This document shows positions 14,858-21,801 of a stretch of DNA of 24,359 nt, one piece after another. The stretch covers positions 1 through 24,359 of the forward strand of contig DBYI01000110.1 in assembly GCA_002310115.1 (NCBI GenBank). The letters are read 5' to 3'. The first letter of the stretch is position 1. Every line of letters begins with the position of its first letter. The position numbers were made by a program, and so were the translations under genes. The notes beneath the pieces were generated by a model. It searched no databases and was not told the DNA's origin. It was given only the letters and a program-made list of their open reading frames with translations. The stretch is from Ruminococcus flavefaciens (GTDB taxonomy: Bacteria; Bacillota; Clostridia; Oscillospirales; Ruminococcaceae).

Positions 14858-17056
14858 GTGAATAAACTGCCTAAAAGGATTTTAACCTTTTTCATCTCTG
14901 CTATCTGCCTTTTTTCTGCAAAGCCAGGTGATTTTTCTTACAAAAGCAGTTTAGTAGTAAATGCTGCTGATTTCGAGGAAAGTGTAGAGATTGACGGTTA
15001 TACTTATGATGTCTGGAATCAGAACTACACTGGCGAGTATAAATATGAAAATACTGCAAATAACGGTTTTGATACAAGCTGGGATGATATTTATAATTAT
15101 TGTGTTTATAAAGGAAAGAGTTATGAACGCAATACTGTAAGTGCTTTAAACGTTAATGAATACAAGATAGAATATGACATAGACGCTATTCTGAACGGAA
15201 GTGACATTCTAGGAGTACACGGCTGGTTATCATTTCCTATGACAGAGTTGTACATTGTTGAAGCATGGGGAACATGGCGGCCTCCTGGAGAGAGTGAAAA
15301 GAGCAAGGGAACCGTAACTGTTGATGACAAAAAATATGATATATACATGACGATTAAGCACGATATACCCAAAGACAGATATTATCCTATTTACTGGAGT
15401 GTTGCCAGAAATTCTCCTATGGAACCGGGGAAGCTCACAAATCTAAAAGGTACTATAGATCTTGCTGCTCATTTTAAAGCATGGGCGGATGCAGGTTTTG
15501 AACTTGGGTATCTTGATTCAATTCAGTTTATGGTCGAAGCATTCCGAAGTACTGGTTGTGCAAAATTAAACTCAATGGATACAATCGTAGATATATCTGA
15601 TCAACAGGTATTTGGTCCGCCTAAGATTGTATATCCCTATGAAGCTCACGATCCTCTTCCAGTGAAAGATAACGACCATATCATAGATGTCGATTTTGAA
15701 TCAGCAGATGATAAAACTGGCATTATAAACTCTGAAAAGTCAGCTGAAATAAGCGATGAATACTTTTATACCGGCAAGCATTCAATGTTTATTCCGATGC
15801 AGGATAAATATCATGGAACAGGTTTCTATTATGAGCTTGATCCATATGATCTTCCCAAGCATTCGGATGACAGTATAAAATGTTATATGACGGGAGCAAG
15901 GATATTTAATAATTCGGATAAAGATATAAAAGTTAATATAGATATAATCGCATATCAGGATTATCCTTTAGGGTCACAAAAGACAGTAACTATCGGGAAA
16001 CGGATGTGCAAAGCAAAAAAATGGACAAGTATAAGGGATATCTACTTTGATTTTGATCATGATCCTACATGCAAATACAAAATAGTCTTTTTCTATTCAT
16101 ATGATGATGTTATTGAAACCGCTGGTTTCTATATCGATGATTTCTATATAGCATACGGCAATTATGATCAAATAACAAATCAGTTTGTTCCACCAGATAT
16201 TCATGGTGATCTTAATGAAGACGGTGCAGTAGACAGCCTTGATATCATAGTATGTCGCAAGGCTGTTATAGCCTCTATCGGAGACGAGAAAATAGTAACA
16301 GAAGGTGATGTGAACGGTGATTTCAGGAGCAATGTGAGTGATCTTGTCCTTATCAGTAAATATGTTCTGAATATATCCGATGAAATACCTGTTTCTGATA
16401 ATGAAGCGGCATTATACCTTGGAGACAGTTATTTCTCCGATAAAACCGGAAAACGCTGTTTATATGTATCAGGTCAAAAGGATAATGATGACAGCCAGAA
16501 GACAATAGTACGAAAAGACGGTTCTCTGACAGCCGAGTGGAATAATTCACAAGACTACTACCTCCGTAGTTTTGTGGACTACACAGAAAACCATAACAGG
16601 AAAAAATGCAATGACGTTAATATATGTTATTCTGCTGATATAAAATCAGACGGTCACTCGGATCTTATGTTGTGCGGTACTCTGATAAAAGGCTATAATT
16701 CCTGTGATTTCAGTATTTATGAAGGCTGGACAGCAATTAATGAATATGATGATTATGATCAGCCAATCTGCATCCCTTCAAATGCTGAGAGTATTACTGT
16801 AAACGGTACAGAATATTATATGTTGAAGCATAAGCAATCTGAAACACGAACAAGCATAGAGATGTACCGTATGGGAAATCCACTTATTCTTGGAGAATAC
16901 GGCCATATTGAAAACGAAATCAACCTGGGTGATTTCATGGAATACTGGTTTGAAGATGAAAAGGTCTGTGATACTGTTCTGAAAGCCGGAATGTACTTTG
17001 AATCCAGAAATTCTTCAGGATACGCTGACTTTAACAAGCTTTCATTTTCAGATTGA
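14858..17056 (+). CDS. Cellulosomal xylanase: GH11 - CBM22-like - dockerin - GH11-like domain
   Basis: The start is GTG 14858, nine bases after AAGGAG; the overlapping ATG at 14856 runs straight into TGA. The 732-residue protein has a signal peptide (about 1-37). The GH11 endo-1,4-beta-xylanase domain (about 44-245) has nucleophile E130 in PMTELYIVEAWGTWRPPG and acid/base E227 in VEAFRSTG. Residues about 275-436 form a CBM22/CBM4-like beta-sandwich (starts DVDFESADD, ends AGFYIDDFYIAYG). A type I dockerin (about 448-508) has two calcium loops (GDLNEDGAVDSLD and GDVNGDFRSNVSD), which should dock the enzyme on a scaffoldin cohesin. Residues about 516-732 align by eye with GH11 once more: SIYEGW matches YIVEAW and FESRNSSG matches VEAFRSTG. 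There the nucleophile position is D617 while E715 is kept. This last domain may be inactive and xylan-binding. Confidence 0.92.
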   Translation: MNKLPKRILTFFISAICLFSAKPGDFSYKSSLVVNAADFEESVEIDGYTYDVWNQNYTGEYKYENTANNGFDTSWDDIYNYCVYKGKSYERNTVSALNVNEYKIEYDIDAILNGSDILGVHGWLSFPMTELYIVEAWGTWRPPGESEKSKGTVTVDDKKYDIYMTIKHDIPKDRYYPIYWSVARNSPMEPGKLTNLKGTIDLAAHFKAWADAGFELGYLDSIQFMVEAFRSTGCAKLNSMDTIVDISDQQVFGPPKIVYPYEAHDPLPVKDNDHIIDVDFESADDKTGIINSEKSAEISDEYFYTGKHSMFIPMQDKYHGTGFYYELDPYDLPKHSDDSIKCYMTGARIFNNSDKDIKVNIDIIAYQDYPLGSQKTVTIGKRMCKAKKWTSIRDIYFDFDHDPTCKYKIVFFYSYDDVIETAGFYIDDFYIAYGNYDQITNQFVPPDIHGDLNEDGAVDSLDIIVCRKAVIASIGDEKIVTEGDVNGDFRSNVSDLVLISKYVLNISDEIPVSDNEAALYLGDSYFSDKTGKRCLYVSGQKDNDDSQKTIVRKDGSLTAEWNNSQDYYLRSFVDYTENHNRKKCNDVNICYSADIKSDGHSDLMLCGTLIKGYNSCDFSIYEGWTAINEYDDYDQPICIPSNAESITVNGTEYYMLKHKQSETRTSIEMYRMGNPLILGEYGHIENEINLGDFMEYWFEDEKVCDTVLKAGMYFESRNSSGYADFNKLSFSD

Positions 17057-17235
17057 ATGCGTGTCTTTTATGCAGACAGAGAGAGTATCAGTGAATTCCT
17101 TGTAATGCAGCATATTTCCGGCAGATACGGTGATTTTTGCGATTTTTCGCCGTGAATCACTGCGAGACTATGATAGAGCCTACACAATTTTTGCATTTTA
17201 TTGATGAATTTATTGGGAAAAAACACGGAAATACC
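17057..17235. other. Intergenic region after the xylanase
   Basis: No gene is seen. A 7-bp stem (ACGGTGA 17127-17133 / TCGCCGT 17147-17153) lacks a trailing T run, so it is not a convincing terminator. The HU promoter follows. Confidence 0.4.
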
Positions 17236-17264
17236 TTGACAAACCGCATATAAGGTGCTATAAT
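17236..17264 (+). promoter_or_regulatory. Perfect consensus promoter for the HU gene
   Basis: TTGACA (17236-17241), a 17-bp spacer and TATAAT (17259-17264), plus a TG extended -10 at 17256-17257. This should be a very strong housekeeping promoter, which fits an abundant nucleoid protein. Transcription should start near 17271. Confidence 0.92.
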
Positions 17265-17278
17265 AACTACAATATTAA

Positions 17279-17304
17279 TTCATTTTATCATCAGATAAAA
17301 TGAA
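17279..17304 (+). promoter_or_regulatory. 5'-leader hairpin of the HU transcript
   Basis: A perfect 11-bp inverted repeat (TTCATTTTATC / GATAAAATGAA, 4-nt ATCA loop) would form near the 5' end of the mRNA, about 8 nt from the predicted start. It ends two bases before the AGAGGAGG Shine-Dalgarno (17306-17313). It could stabilise the message or modulate translation. It also buries an ATG at 17300, which argues against that start. Confidence 0.6.
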
Positions 17305-17320
17305 CAGAGGAGGTTTTTTA

Positions 17321-17632
17321 ATGAATAAAGCTGAGCTTATTGAAGCAATTGCTAGCGAAACAGGTGTTTCAAAAAAGGATATTGATGCAACTCTCAAGTC
17401 TTTTGTAAATGTTGTATCTGACACACTTCAGAAGAAGGAAAAGGTACAGCTCGTTGGTTTCGGAACATTTGAGACTACAGAAAGAGCTGCAAGAAATGGA
17501 CGTAATCCGGCGAATGGAAAGCCAATCAAGATTGCCGCTTCAACATCAGTAAAATTCAAGGCTGGCGCTACTTTAAAGACACAAGTCAACGCTAAACCTT
17601 CTAAAACTAAGAAAAAGTCAAAGAAAAAGTAA
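17321..17632 (+). CDS. hup: Histone-like DNA-binding protein HU
   Basis: The 103-residue protein starts at ATG 17321, seven bases after AGAGGAGG; an in-frame ATG at 17300 lies inside a leader hairpin and lacks a ribosome binding site. It shows the full HU pattern: helical dimer region MNKAELIEAIASETGVSKKD, then GFGTFETTERA (46-56) and the DNA-binding beta-arm signature GRNPANGKPIKI (60-71). HU dimers bind and bend DNA without much sequence specificity and compact the nucleoid. The body is of ordinary length, but the last 13 residues are a lysine-rich tail (KPSKTKKKSKKK) beyond the usual end, expected to add non-specific DNA or RNA contacts. It has its own strong promoter and terminator, so it is monocistronic. 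Confidence 0.96.
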   Translation: MNKAELIEAIASETGVSKKDIDATLKSFVNVVSDTLQKKEKVQLVGFGTFETTERAARNGRNPANGKPIKIAASTSVKFKAGATLKTQVNAKPSKTKKKSKKK

Positions 17633-17640
17633 TTTATGTG

Positions 17641-17674
17641 AAACCGATACTGCTTTATGTATCGGTTTTCTCAT
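17641..17674 (+). terminator. Intrinsic terminator of the HU gene
   Basis: The 10-bp stem AAACCGATAC / GTATCGGTTT with an 8-nt loop is followed by TTCTCATT. It begins 9 bases after the HU stop codon. Confidence 0.85.
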
Positions 17675-17700
17675 TATATATAAAAGTCTGAAAACAAGAT

Positions 17701-17751
17701 TAAAGCCTGAGAGCATTTGTTTAAATAATTAAAAAATGCTGCCGGGCTTTA
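17701..17751 (+). promoter_or_regulatory. Long hairpin in front of the CPBP gene
   Basis: TAAAGCC (17701-17707) pairs with GGCTTTA (17745-17751), and inside it AGCATTT (17712-17718) pairs with AAATGCT (17734-17740) across a small internal loop. It ends seven bases before the GGAGG of the gene starting at 17769. No T run follows, so a leader structure or protein site is more likely than a terminator. No clear promoter was found for this gene, which may depend partly on read-through from HU. Confidence 0.45.
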
Positions 17752-17768
17752 TTAAAATGGAGGTTCCA

Positions 17769-18617
17769 ATGAAGATATTTAAAAACATCGGAGTGATAGT
17801 ACTATCAATTTGTGTATTTATTATTGGTGGGGTGGTAGGGGAGCTGTTTCAGAAGCTTTTCTCTGATTATTACTTACAGATTATAATCCCATGCATTGTA
17901 AGAATTATCGTTACAGTTGTATTAGCATGGATCGTTTCTTCAAAGCTATTGAAAATCTCTCCTGAAGAACTTGGAATCAGGTTTAAAAGAATAGATATCA
18001 GATTGATTATTCTTTCCGTTGTGTTACCTCTTGCAGTACTTGTTTTCTATGCCTTTGTATTACCGGGTAAAGCTTATGTAGCTAAGGAAAGAACGCTTCT
18101 TGCTTCAGTTGTGGCTGGTTTCTTCGAAGCAGGCATTTCAGCTGGTATTACTGAAGAAGTGGTGTTCAGAGGAATGATATTCCGTTACATGAAGAAAACA
18201 TTAGGGGTAAAACCAGCGATAATAGTACCTGCAGTTTTATTTGCAAGCGTGCATATTATGAATATGCAGACCTTTGATCTTACAGATCTAATCCTTCTTT
18301 TGTTAGCCGGATCATCAGTAGCAGTAATGTTTACATCAATGGCGCTGAAATCGGGCACTGTTTATCCCGGTGCCCTGGCACATACTCTGTGGAACACTCT
18401 TATAATCGGGGGTATCTTTGGAATTGGTGAAATAGTAAATGGATCCGGCAACGATTCATATGTCATTATTCCGGTTGAATCAGGAAGCAAGCTGTTTACC
18501 GGTGGTAATTTTGGAGTTGAAGCTGCATTACCTGGTATTATTGGCTATATTATAGTATCAATTATTGTTTTCGGATTTATAAAATCACAGGATAATGAGA
18601 GACAGAATAATAAATAA
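17769..18617 (+). CDS. CPBP-family intramembrane glutamic protease
   Basis: The start is ATG 17769, five bases after GGAGG; earlier in-frame ATGs at 17736 and 17757 lie in a hairpin or overlap the Shine-Dalgarno. The 282-residue protein is almost entirely hydrophobic, with about eight membrane helices. It holds the three CPBP (Abi, Rce1-like) motifs: EEVVFRG with E129, E130 and R134, FASVH with H162, and AHTLWN with H205 and N209. Family members are membrane-embedded endopeptidases related to eukaryotic CAAX prenyl protease Rce1. In bacteria they are linked to bacteriocin maturation or immunity and peptide processing. No bacteriocin gene is visible nearby, so the substrate is unknown. Another member of the family is encoded at 22938 in the same window. 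Confidence 0.9.
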   Translation: MKIFKNIGVIVLSICVFIIGGVVGELFQKLFSDYYLQIIIPCIVRIIVTVVLAWIVSSKLLKISPEELGIRFKRIDIRLIILSVVLPLAVLVFYAFVLPGKAYVAKERTLLASVVAGFFEAGISAGITEEVVFRGMIFRYMKKTLGVKPAIIVPAVLFASVHIMNMQTFDLTDLILLLLAGSSVAVMFTSMALKSGTVYPGALAHTLWNTLIIGGIFGIGEIVNGSGNDSYVIIPVESGSKLFTGGNFGVEAALPGIIGYIIVSIIVFGFIKSQDNERQNNK

Positions 18618-18853
18618 GTATGAACATACACATTCATGGTATATCCTGTTATACGCTTTATTTCTGATCGTGAAAGATATTAAGATGACTGTTATATGAG
18701 GATTCCACGTCATAGGGTTTTGCATCTGAAACCTATTTCTATTGGTTAATGAGCAAATTATTGTATGCACTTCTTTATCTTTTTTCGGAATAAATAATAA
18801 TGGGAATAGCTTTTTACACTAGAACATAAATGAGTATTAGTTAAGAAACAACT
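18618..18853. other. Intergenic region before the CotH gene
   Basis: No gene is supported. An imperfect hairpin near 18712-18736 (ATAGGGTTT / AAACCTAT, one bulge) might be a weak terminator for the CPBP gene. No convincing promoter for the CotH gene was found. Confidence 0.35.
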
Positions 18854-20347
18854 ATGAATGATAAAGTACTTAGATACATAAAATCCGCGAAGCGGAAAAG
18901 ACTTCCTGCAGTGTTAATTGCTGCAGTTATCACAATATTTTCGTGTGTTTCTTGCTCTGAAAGCAATATATCTAATGAGAATACAGGTATCTCAGCTGAA
19001 TACGAAACTGAATTGTTTGAAAAGGGAAAACTGAATGATATCCGGATTAATATGACTGATTGGAATAGATTCGTTCAGAAGACCCATGAAACAACAGTCA
19101 CAGGAGATGTATCCCAACAACTGCAGGAAAAGGAATATGATTGCTGTGATGTAGTCATCAACGGTGAAGAAATCAAAAATACAGGAATCCGCACAAAAGG
19201 TGTCTATTCACTTTTGACTGCGATTGATGCAGGCAGTGACAGATTCAGCCTTGTGCTTAAATTCAATGCGTTTGAAAAGCAGAAATATCACTGGCTGAGA
19301 ATGATAGAACTCAACAGTAATATCATGGATGCCACATCAATGAAGGATGCAGTAACTTATGATATGTGCAGATTTATCGGACTTCCTGCACCGCTTTGCA
19401 ATTATGCAAAAATTACTGTCAACGGAGAATACTTTGGGTGCTATCTTGCAGTTGAACCTGTAGGGAAGGATTTTTGCAAGTGGAACTTCGGTGAAAATTA
19501 TGGCAGCCTCTATAAACCGCTGCATAGTCTTACTTACACAGGTTTCTGGCCGTCAAAATACAAGCTTATAAAAGACACTGTAAAAATAGAACGTTCTCCT
19601 TTCTCCAGTGTGAAAACTGCACTGAAAAGTGTTCACAGAAAACAGAATATTGAAAGCCACGTAGATGTTGATGCTGTTCTGAAATACATGGCTGTGCAGA
19701 CAATGGTAGTAAATCTGGATGGCCTTACAGGAGATACCCCACATAACTTTTATCTTTATGAAAGTGATGGCAGAATCAGTCTTATTCCATGGGATTATGA
19801 TCTTGCTTTTTGCGGAAGGATGTTATATAAGGAGAGAATGTTCAGCCAGCGTATGCAGGACATTGAACAAGGCACTTTCAATAAGGAAGAATGGCTGGAA
19901 AAGAAGGAAATTGCTTATCATGATGAGATAAGACAAATAATCAATCTGCCAATTGATACACCTTTCATGTGCGATTTGTCCGAGCGTGAATTCTTCATGA
20001 ATATCATTGATAATGATGAATACAGAAATAAATATCATGAATATCTGTCTGTACTCGCTCAACAGTATGTGCTGGGAGGTGAACTTGAGAAATCAGTAAA
20101 TACTTTTATTGCTGAAATTCAGGATATCGTTGGTACAGAAGAGAACGCACACTACAAATCTACTGATTTTGATTCAGCAGTTAAGCAATTGAAGCTGTTT
20201 CTGCAAAGAAAAGCTGAATCAGTAACAGCTCAGCTTAATGGCTCTATTCCATCAGATCGTGACTCTCAGGAGAAAGCACCAGAAAAACTGATAGATACTT
20301 CTGATTTGGATGTACGATTAATGGGGGAAAAGTGGGGAAAACAATGA
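18854..20347 (+). CDS. CotH-family (kinase-like) lipoprotein
   Basis: The 497-residue protein starts at ATG 18854, the only early start in frame (a stop lies just upstream), although the ribosome binding site is poor. Its N-terminus has a positive KRKR stretch, a hydrophobic core and a lipoprotein-like FSCVSCSES region (C31 or C34), so it is probably surface-anchored. The CotH domain covers about 60-450: GIRTKG (111-116), a YGSLYKP motif (216-222), HNFYLY (297-302) and PWDYDLAF (312-319), the likely metal/ATP site. CotH of Bacillus is a spore-coat protein kinase with an atypical protein-kinase-like fold. CotH-like proteins are also frequent in ruminococcal cellulosome gene sets, often with dockerins; this one has none. 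It lies about 3.5 kb downstream of the dockerin xylanase, but kinase activity and targets are not shown by the sequence. Confidence 0.9.
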   Translation: MNDKVLRYIKSAKRKRLPAVLIAAVITIFSCVSCSESNISNENTGISAEYETELFEKGKLNDIRINMTDWNRFVQKTHETTVTGDVSQQLQEKEYDCCDVVINGEEIKNTGIRTKGVYSLLTAIDAGSDRFSLVLKFNAFEKQKYHWLRMIELNSNIMDATSMKDAVTYDMCRFIGLPAPLCNYAKITVNGEYFGCYLAVEPVGKDFCKWNFGENYGSLYKPLHSLTYTGFWPSKYKLIKDTVKIERSPFSSVKTALKSVHRKQNIESHVDVDAVLKYMAVQTMVVNLDGLTGDTPHNFYLYESDGRISLIPWDYDLAFCGRMLYKERMFSQRMQDIEQGTFNKEEWLEKKEIAYHDEIRQIINLPIDTPFMCDLSEREFFMNIIDNDEYRNKYHEYLSVLAQQYVLGGELEKSVNTFIAEIQDIVGTEENAHYKSTDFDSAVKQLKLFLQRKAESVTAQLNGSIPSDRDSQEKAPEKLIDTSDLDVRLMGEKWGKQ

Positions 20348-20466
20348 TGTCAATCCATATTCAGAATCATAATTAGAGCAATAATAACTGCAACATGAGT
20401 ACTTATATCAGTAACTCATATTGAAAACGCTGTTTATTTCCTGAAATTATCAAGGTTAAGAGTATA

Positions 20467-20496
20467 GAAAAGCACCTGCCATAGTGACAAGTGCTT
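20467..20496 (-). terminator. Probable terminator after the C_GCAxxG_C_C gene
   Basis: AAGCAC (20470-20475) and GTGCTT (20491-20496) form a short stem. On the minus strand it ends in TTTTC, and it lies about 50 bp past the stop at 20546. The stem is only six pairs, so this is moderate evidence. Confidence 0.5.
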
Positions 20497-20545
20497 ATAC
20501 GTATTAAGTTAATGCACTGAATATGATTCTGATATTCAAAGTGAT

Positions 20546-20986
20546 TTAGGATTCATTCATAAGTTGTTCAGCAATAAGAACAGCGCTTTCAATAAGCTTC
20601 GGACAAATTGTTGTAAACAAACCATGCTCACGTGCATATTGTCTTTCTTCATCATTGGAAAGGTTGCATTTCAGAAGCTGACGACAAAGGTATGATCCGT
20701 TTTGCTTTGAAAACTCATTCAAAAACTTTTTAGCATATTCATCAGCAACTTGCTGATTTTCATAATCACCGACAGTGCTCATTCCATATTTTAAACCAAG
20801 CGCCATTAATGCACCTGTACATGCACCGCAAACTTCGCCTTTACGCATTCCACCGCCAAAACATGATCCAACTTTGAGAGCAATTTCCTCGGTGATACCA
20901 AGTTCATCTGCAAATGATGCAAGCACAGCCTGAGAACAATGGCATCTTTTTGAAAACAAATCCTTTGCTTTTATTGTTCGTTCCAT
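20546..20986 (-). CDS. C_GCAxxG_C_C family (putative redox) protein
   Basis: The start is ATG 20986, behind GGAGGAG on the minus strand; the 5' extension to 21037 has no ribosome binding site and begins at about the predicted transcription start. The 146-residue soluble protein has eight cysteines (15, 17, 42, 53, 56, 101, 107, 128). It carries the family core GSCFGGGMRKGEVCGACTGA (41-60), an N-terminal CHCSQAV and a C-terminal ICPKL. This is the C_GCAxxG_C_C pattern (PF09719/TIGR01909). Members are thought to be redox-active or metal/cluster-binding proteins, but no reaction is established. It is transcribed divergently from the small basic protein at 21270, with a shared operator-like site between the promoters. 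Confidence 0.88.
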   Translation of the reverse strand: MERTIKAKDLFSKRCHCSQAVLASFADELGITEEIALKVGSCFGGGMRKGEVCGACTGALMALGLKYGMSTVGDYENQQVADEYAKKFLNEFSKQNGSYLCRQLLKCNLSNDEERQYAREHGLFTTICPKLIESAVLIAEQLMNES

Positions 20987-21043
20987 AATACTCCTCCAGA
21001 TTTTCAGATTTGGTAGCAGAAGCGAATGCTTCCTCATAGAGGA

Positions 21044-21072
21044 ATTATATCATTGAATAGCAAAAAAGTCAA
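21044..21072 (-). promoter_or_regulatory. Promoter of the C_GCAxxG_C_C gene
   Basis: On the minus strand TTGACT (21072-21067) and TATAAT (21049-21044) are 17 bp apart, with TGA before the -10 (extended -10). Transcription should start near 21037, giving a leader of about 50 nt. Confidence 0.85.
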
Positions 21073-21087
21073 TATAAGTGATAATGC

Positions 21088-21117
21088 ACTATCAGTAGAT
21101 ATTGACATACTGATAGT
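21088..21117. promoter_or_regulatory. Operator-like 10-bp inverted repeat between divergent promoters
   Basis: ACTATCAGTA (21088-21097) and TACTGATAGT (21108-21117) form a perfect inverted repeat with a 10-bp spacer. The spacer holds almost the whole -35 of the rightward promoter, and the right arm lies between its -35 and -10. The left arm lies 15 bp upstream of the -35 of the leftward promoter. A dimer bound here should block rightward transcription and could affect the leftward gene too. No regulator gene is adjacent. Confidence 0.7.
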
Positions 21118-21130
21118 TACACTGTATAAT
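21102..21130 (+). promoter_or_regulatory. Consensus promoter for the small basic protein gene
   Basis: TTGACA (21102-21107), a 17-bp spacer and TATAAT (21125-21130): a perfect consensus. Transcription should start near 21137, leaving a leader of about 133 nt. In that leader ATAGCGAT (21150-21157) can pair with ATCGCTAT (21235-21242). Confidence 0.88.
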
Positions 21131-21269
21131 CATAGTAAGTAAAAGTGTAATAGCGATTTATGATTATTTTACCTCCAAACGAATTGGATTGATTACATTA
21201 TCAATAGACCTGAATACGAAAGAAAACAAAAGATATCGCTATGAATAATTGCCTTAGGAGGGGATATCC

Positions 21270-21602
21270 ATGAGCAGAAGTTATAAAAAGTATCCTATCT
21301 TTAAAGTTGATAAAGGTGGTTCAAAATGGGCAAAAGCCAAGGCAAACAGACATTTTCGCAGATGTTTCAATGATGATGAATTTTATGGAAAATCTGCCTT
21401 GTATCGCAGGCACTATGAGAGCAGGAATATTCACGATGATTTTTACAGATGGACGAAAAAAGAAGCTGAAAAGGACTGGGAGCGGGAAGATAGTTTGCTT
21501 AAACATGGCATTACTGATCCTTTCAGGATCTCTTATCATCGCCGGTTCAAAACGAAACGACGTTTTATGAGCTATTGGGAGAAGCGTGCAATACGAAAGT
21601 AA
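21270..21602 (+). CDS. Small basic protein of unknown function (MSRSYKK type)
   Basis: The start is ATG 21270, seven bases after AGGAGGGG. The 110-residue protein is very rich in Lys, Arg, Tyr and Trp and has no signal peptide or membrane segment, so it is cytosolic. The opening MSRSYKKYPI and a following KANRHFRRCF resemble small hypothetical proteins from clostridia that start MSRSxKK. Their function is not known to me. The strong positive charge and aromatic content suggest nucleic-acid binding, which is inference only. The ending RRFKTKRRFMSYWEKRAIRK is especially basic. It is a single-gene unit with a consensus promoter, an operator-like site and its own terminator, so its expression is probably tightly controlled. 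Confidence 0.8.
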   Translation: MSRSYKKYPIFKVDKGGSKWAKAKANRHFRRCFNDDEFYGKSALYRRHYESRNIHDDFYRWTKKEAEKDWEREDSLLKHGITDPFRISYHRRFKTKRRFMSYWEKRAIRK

Positions 21603-21637
21603 AAAACATTGGTTATTTACTATTTACGTGAATAATG

Positions 21638-21679
21638 GAAGCCTGAAAGTATCATTACACTATCAGGCTTCTTTCATTT
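21638..21679 (+). terminator. Intrinsic terminator after the small basic protein gene
   Basis: A 9-bp stem GAAGCCTGA (21638-21646) / TCAGGCTTC (21663-21671) is followed by TTTCATTTT. It lies 36 bases after the stop codon. Confidence 0.82.
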
Positions 21680-21702
21680 TAACCTCAGCAATATAACGGT
21701 TA

Positions 21703-21731
21703 TTGACTAAAAGGTGTATTCGGTGTATAAT
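21703..21731 (+). promoter_or_regulatory. Promoter of the M50-CPBP protease operon
   Basis: TTGACT (21703-21708), a 17-bp spacer and TATAAT (21726-21731). The transcription start would be near 21738, giving a leader of about 65 nt to ATG 21802. Confidence 0.85.
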
Positions 21732-21801
21732 TTAAAGGGCTTTTCAGAAGCGTCAGCATAGAATCAATGCTATTATATATCATTTAAACGGAGGTTTTGG
21801 T

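Noticed and set aside
21088..21117. Similarity of the inverted-repeat arms to tetracycline operator half-sites (CTATCA / TGATAG)
   Set aside because: The half-sites are much too far apart for a TetR operator and no tetR-like gene is present, so the likeness is probably chance.
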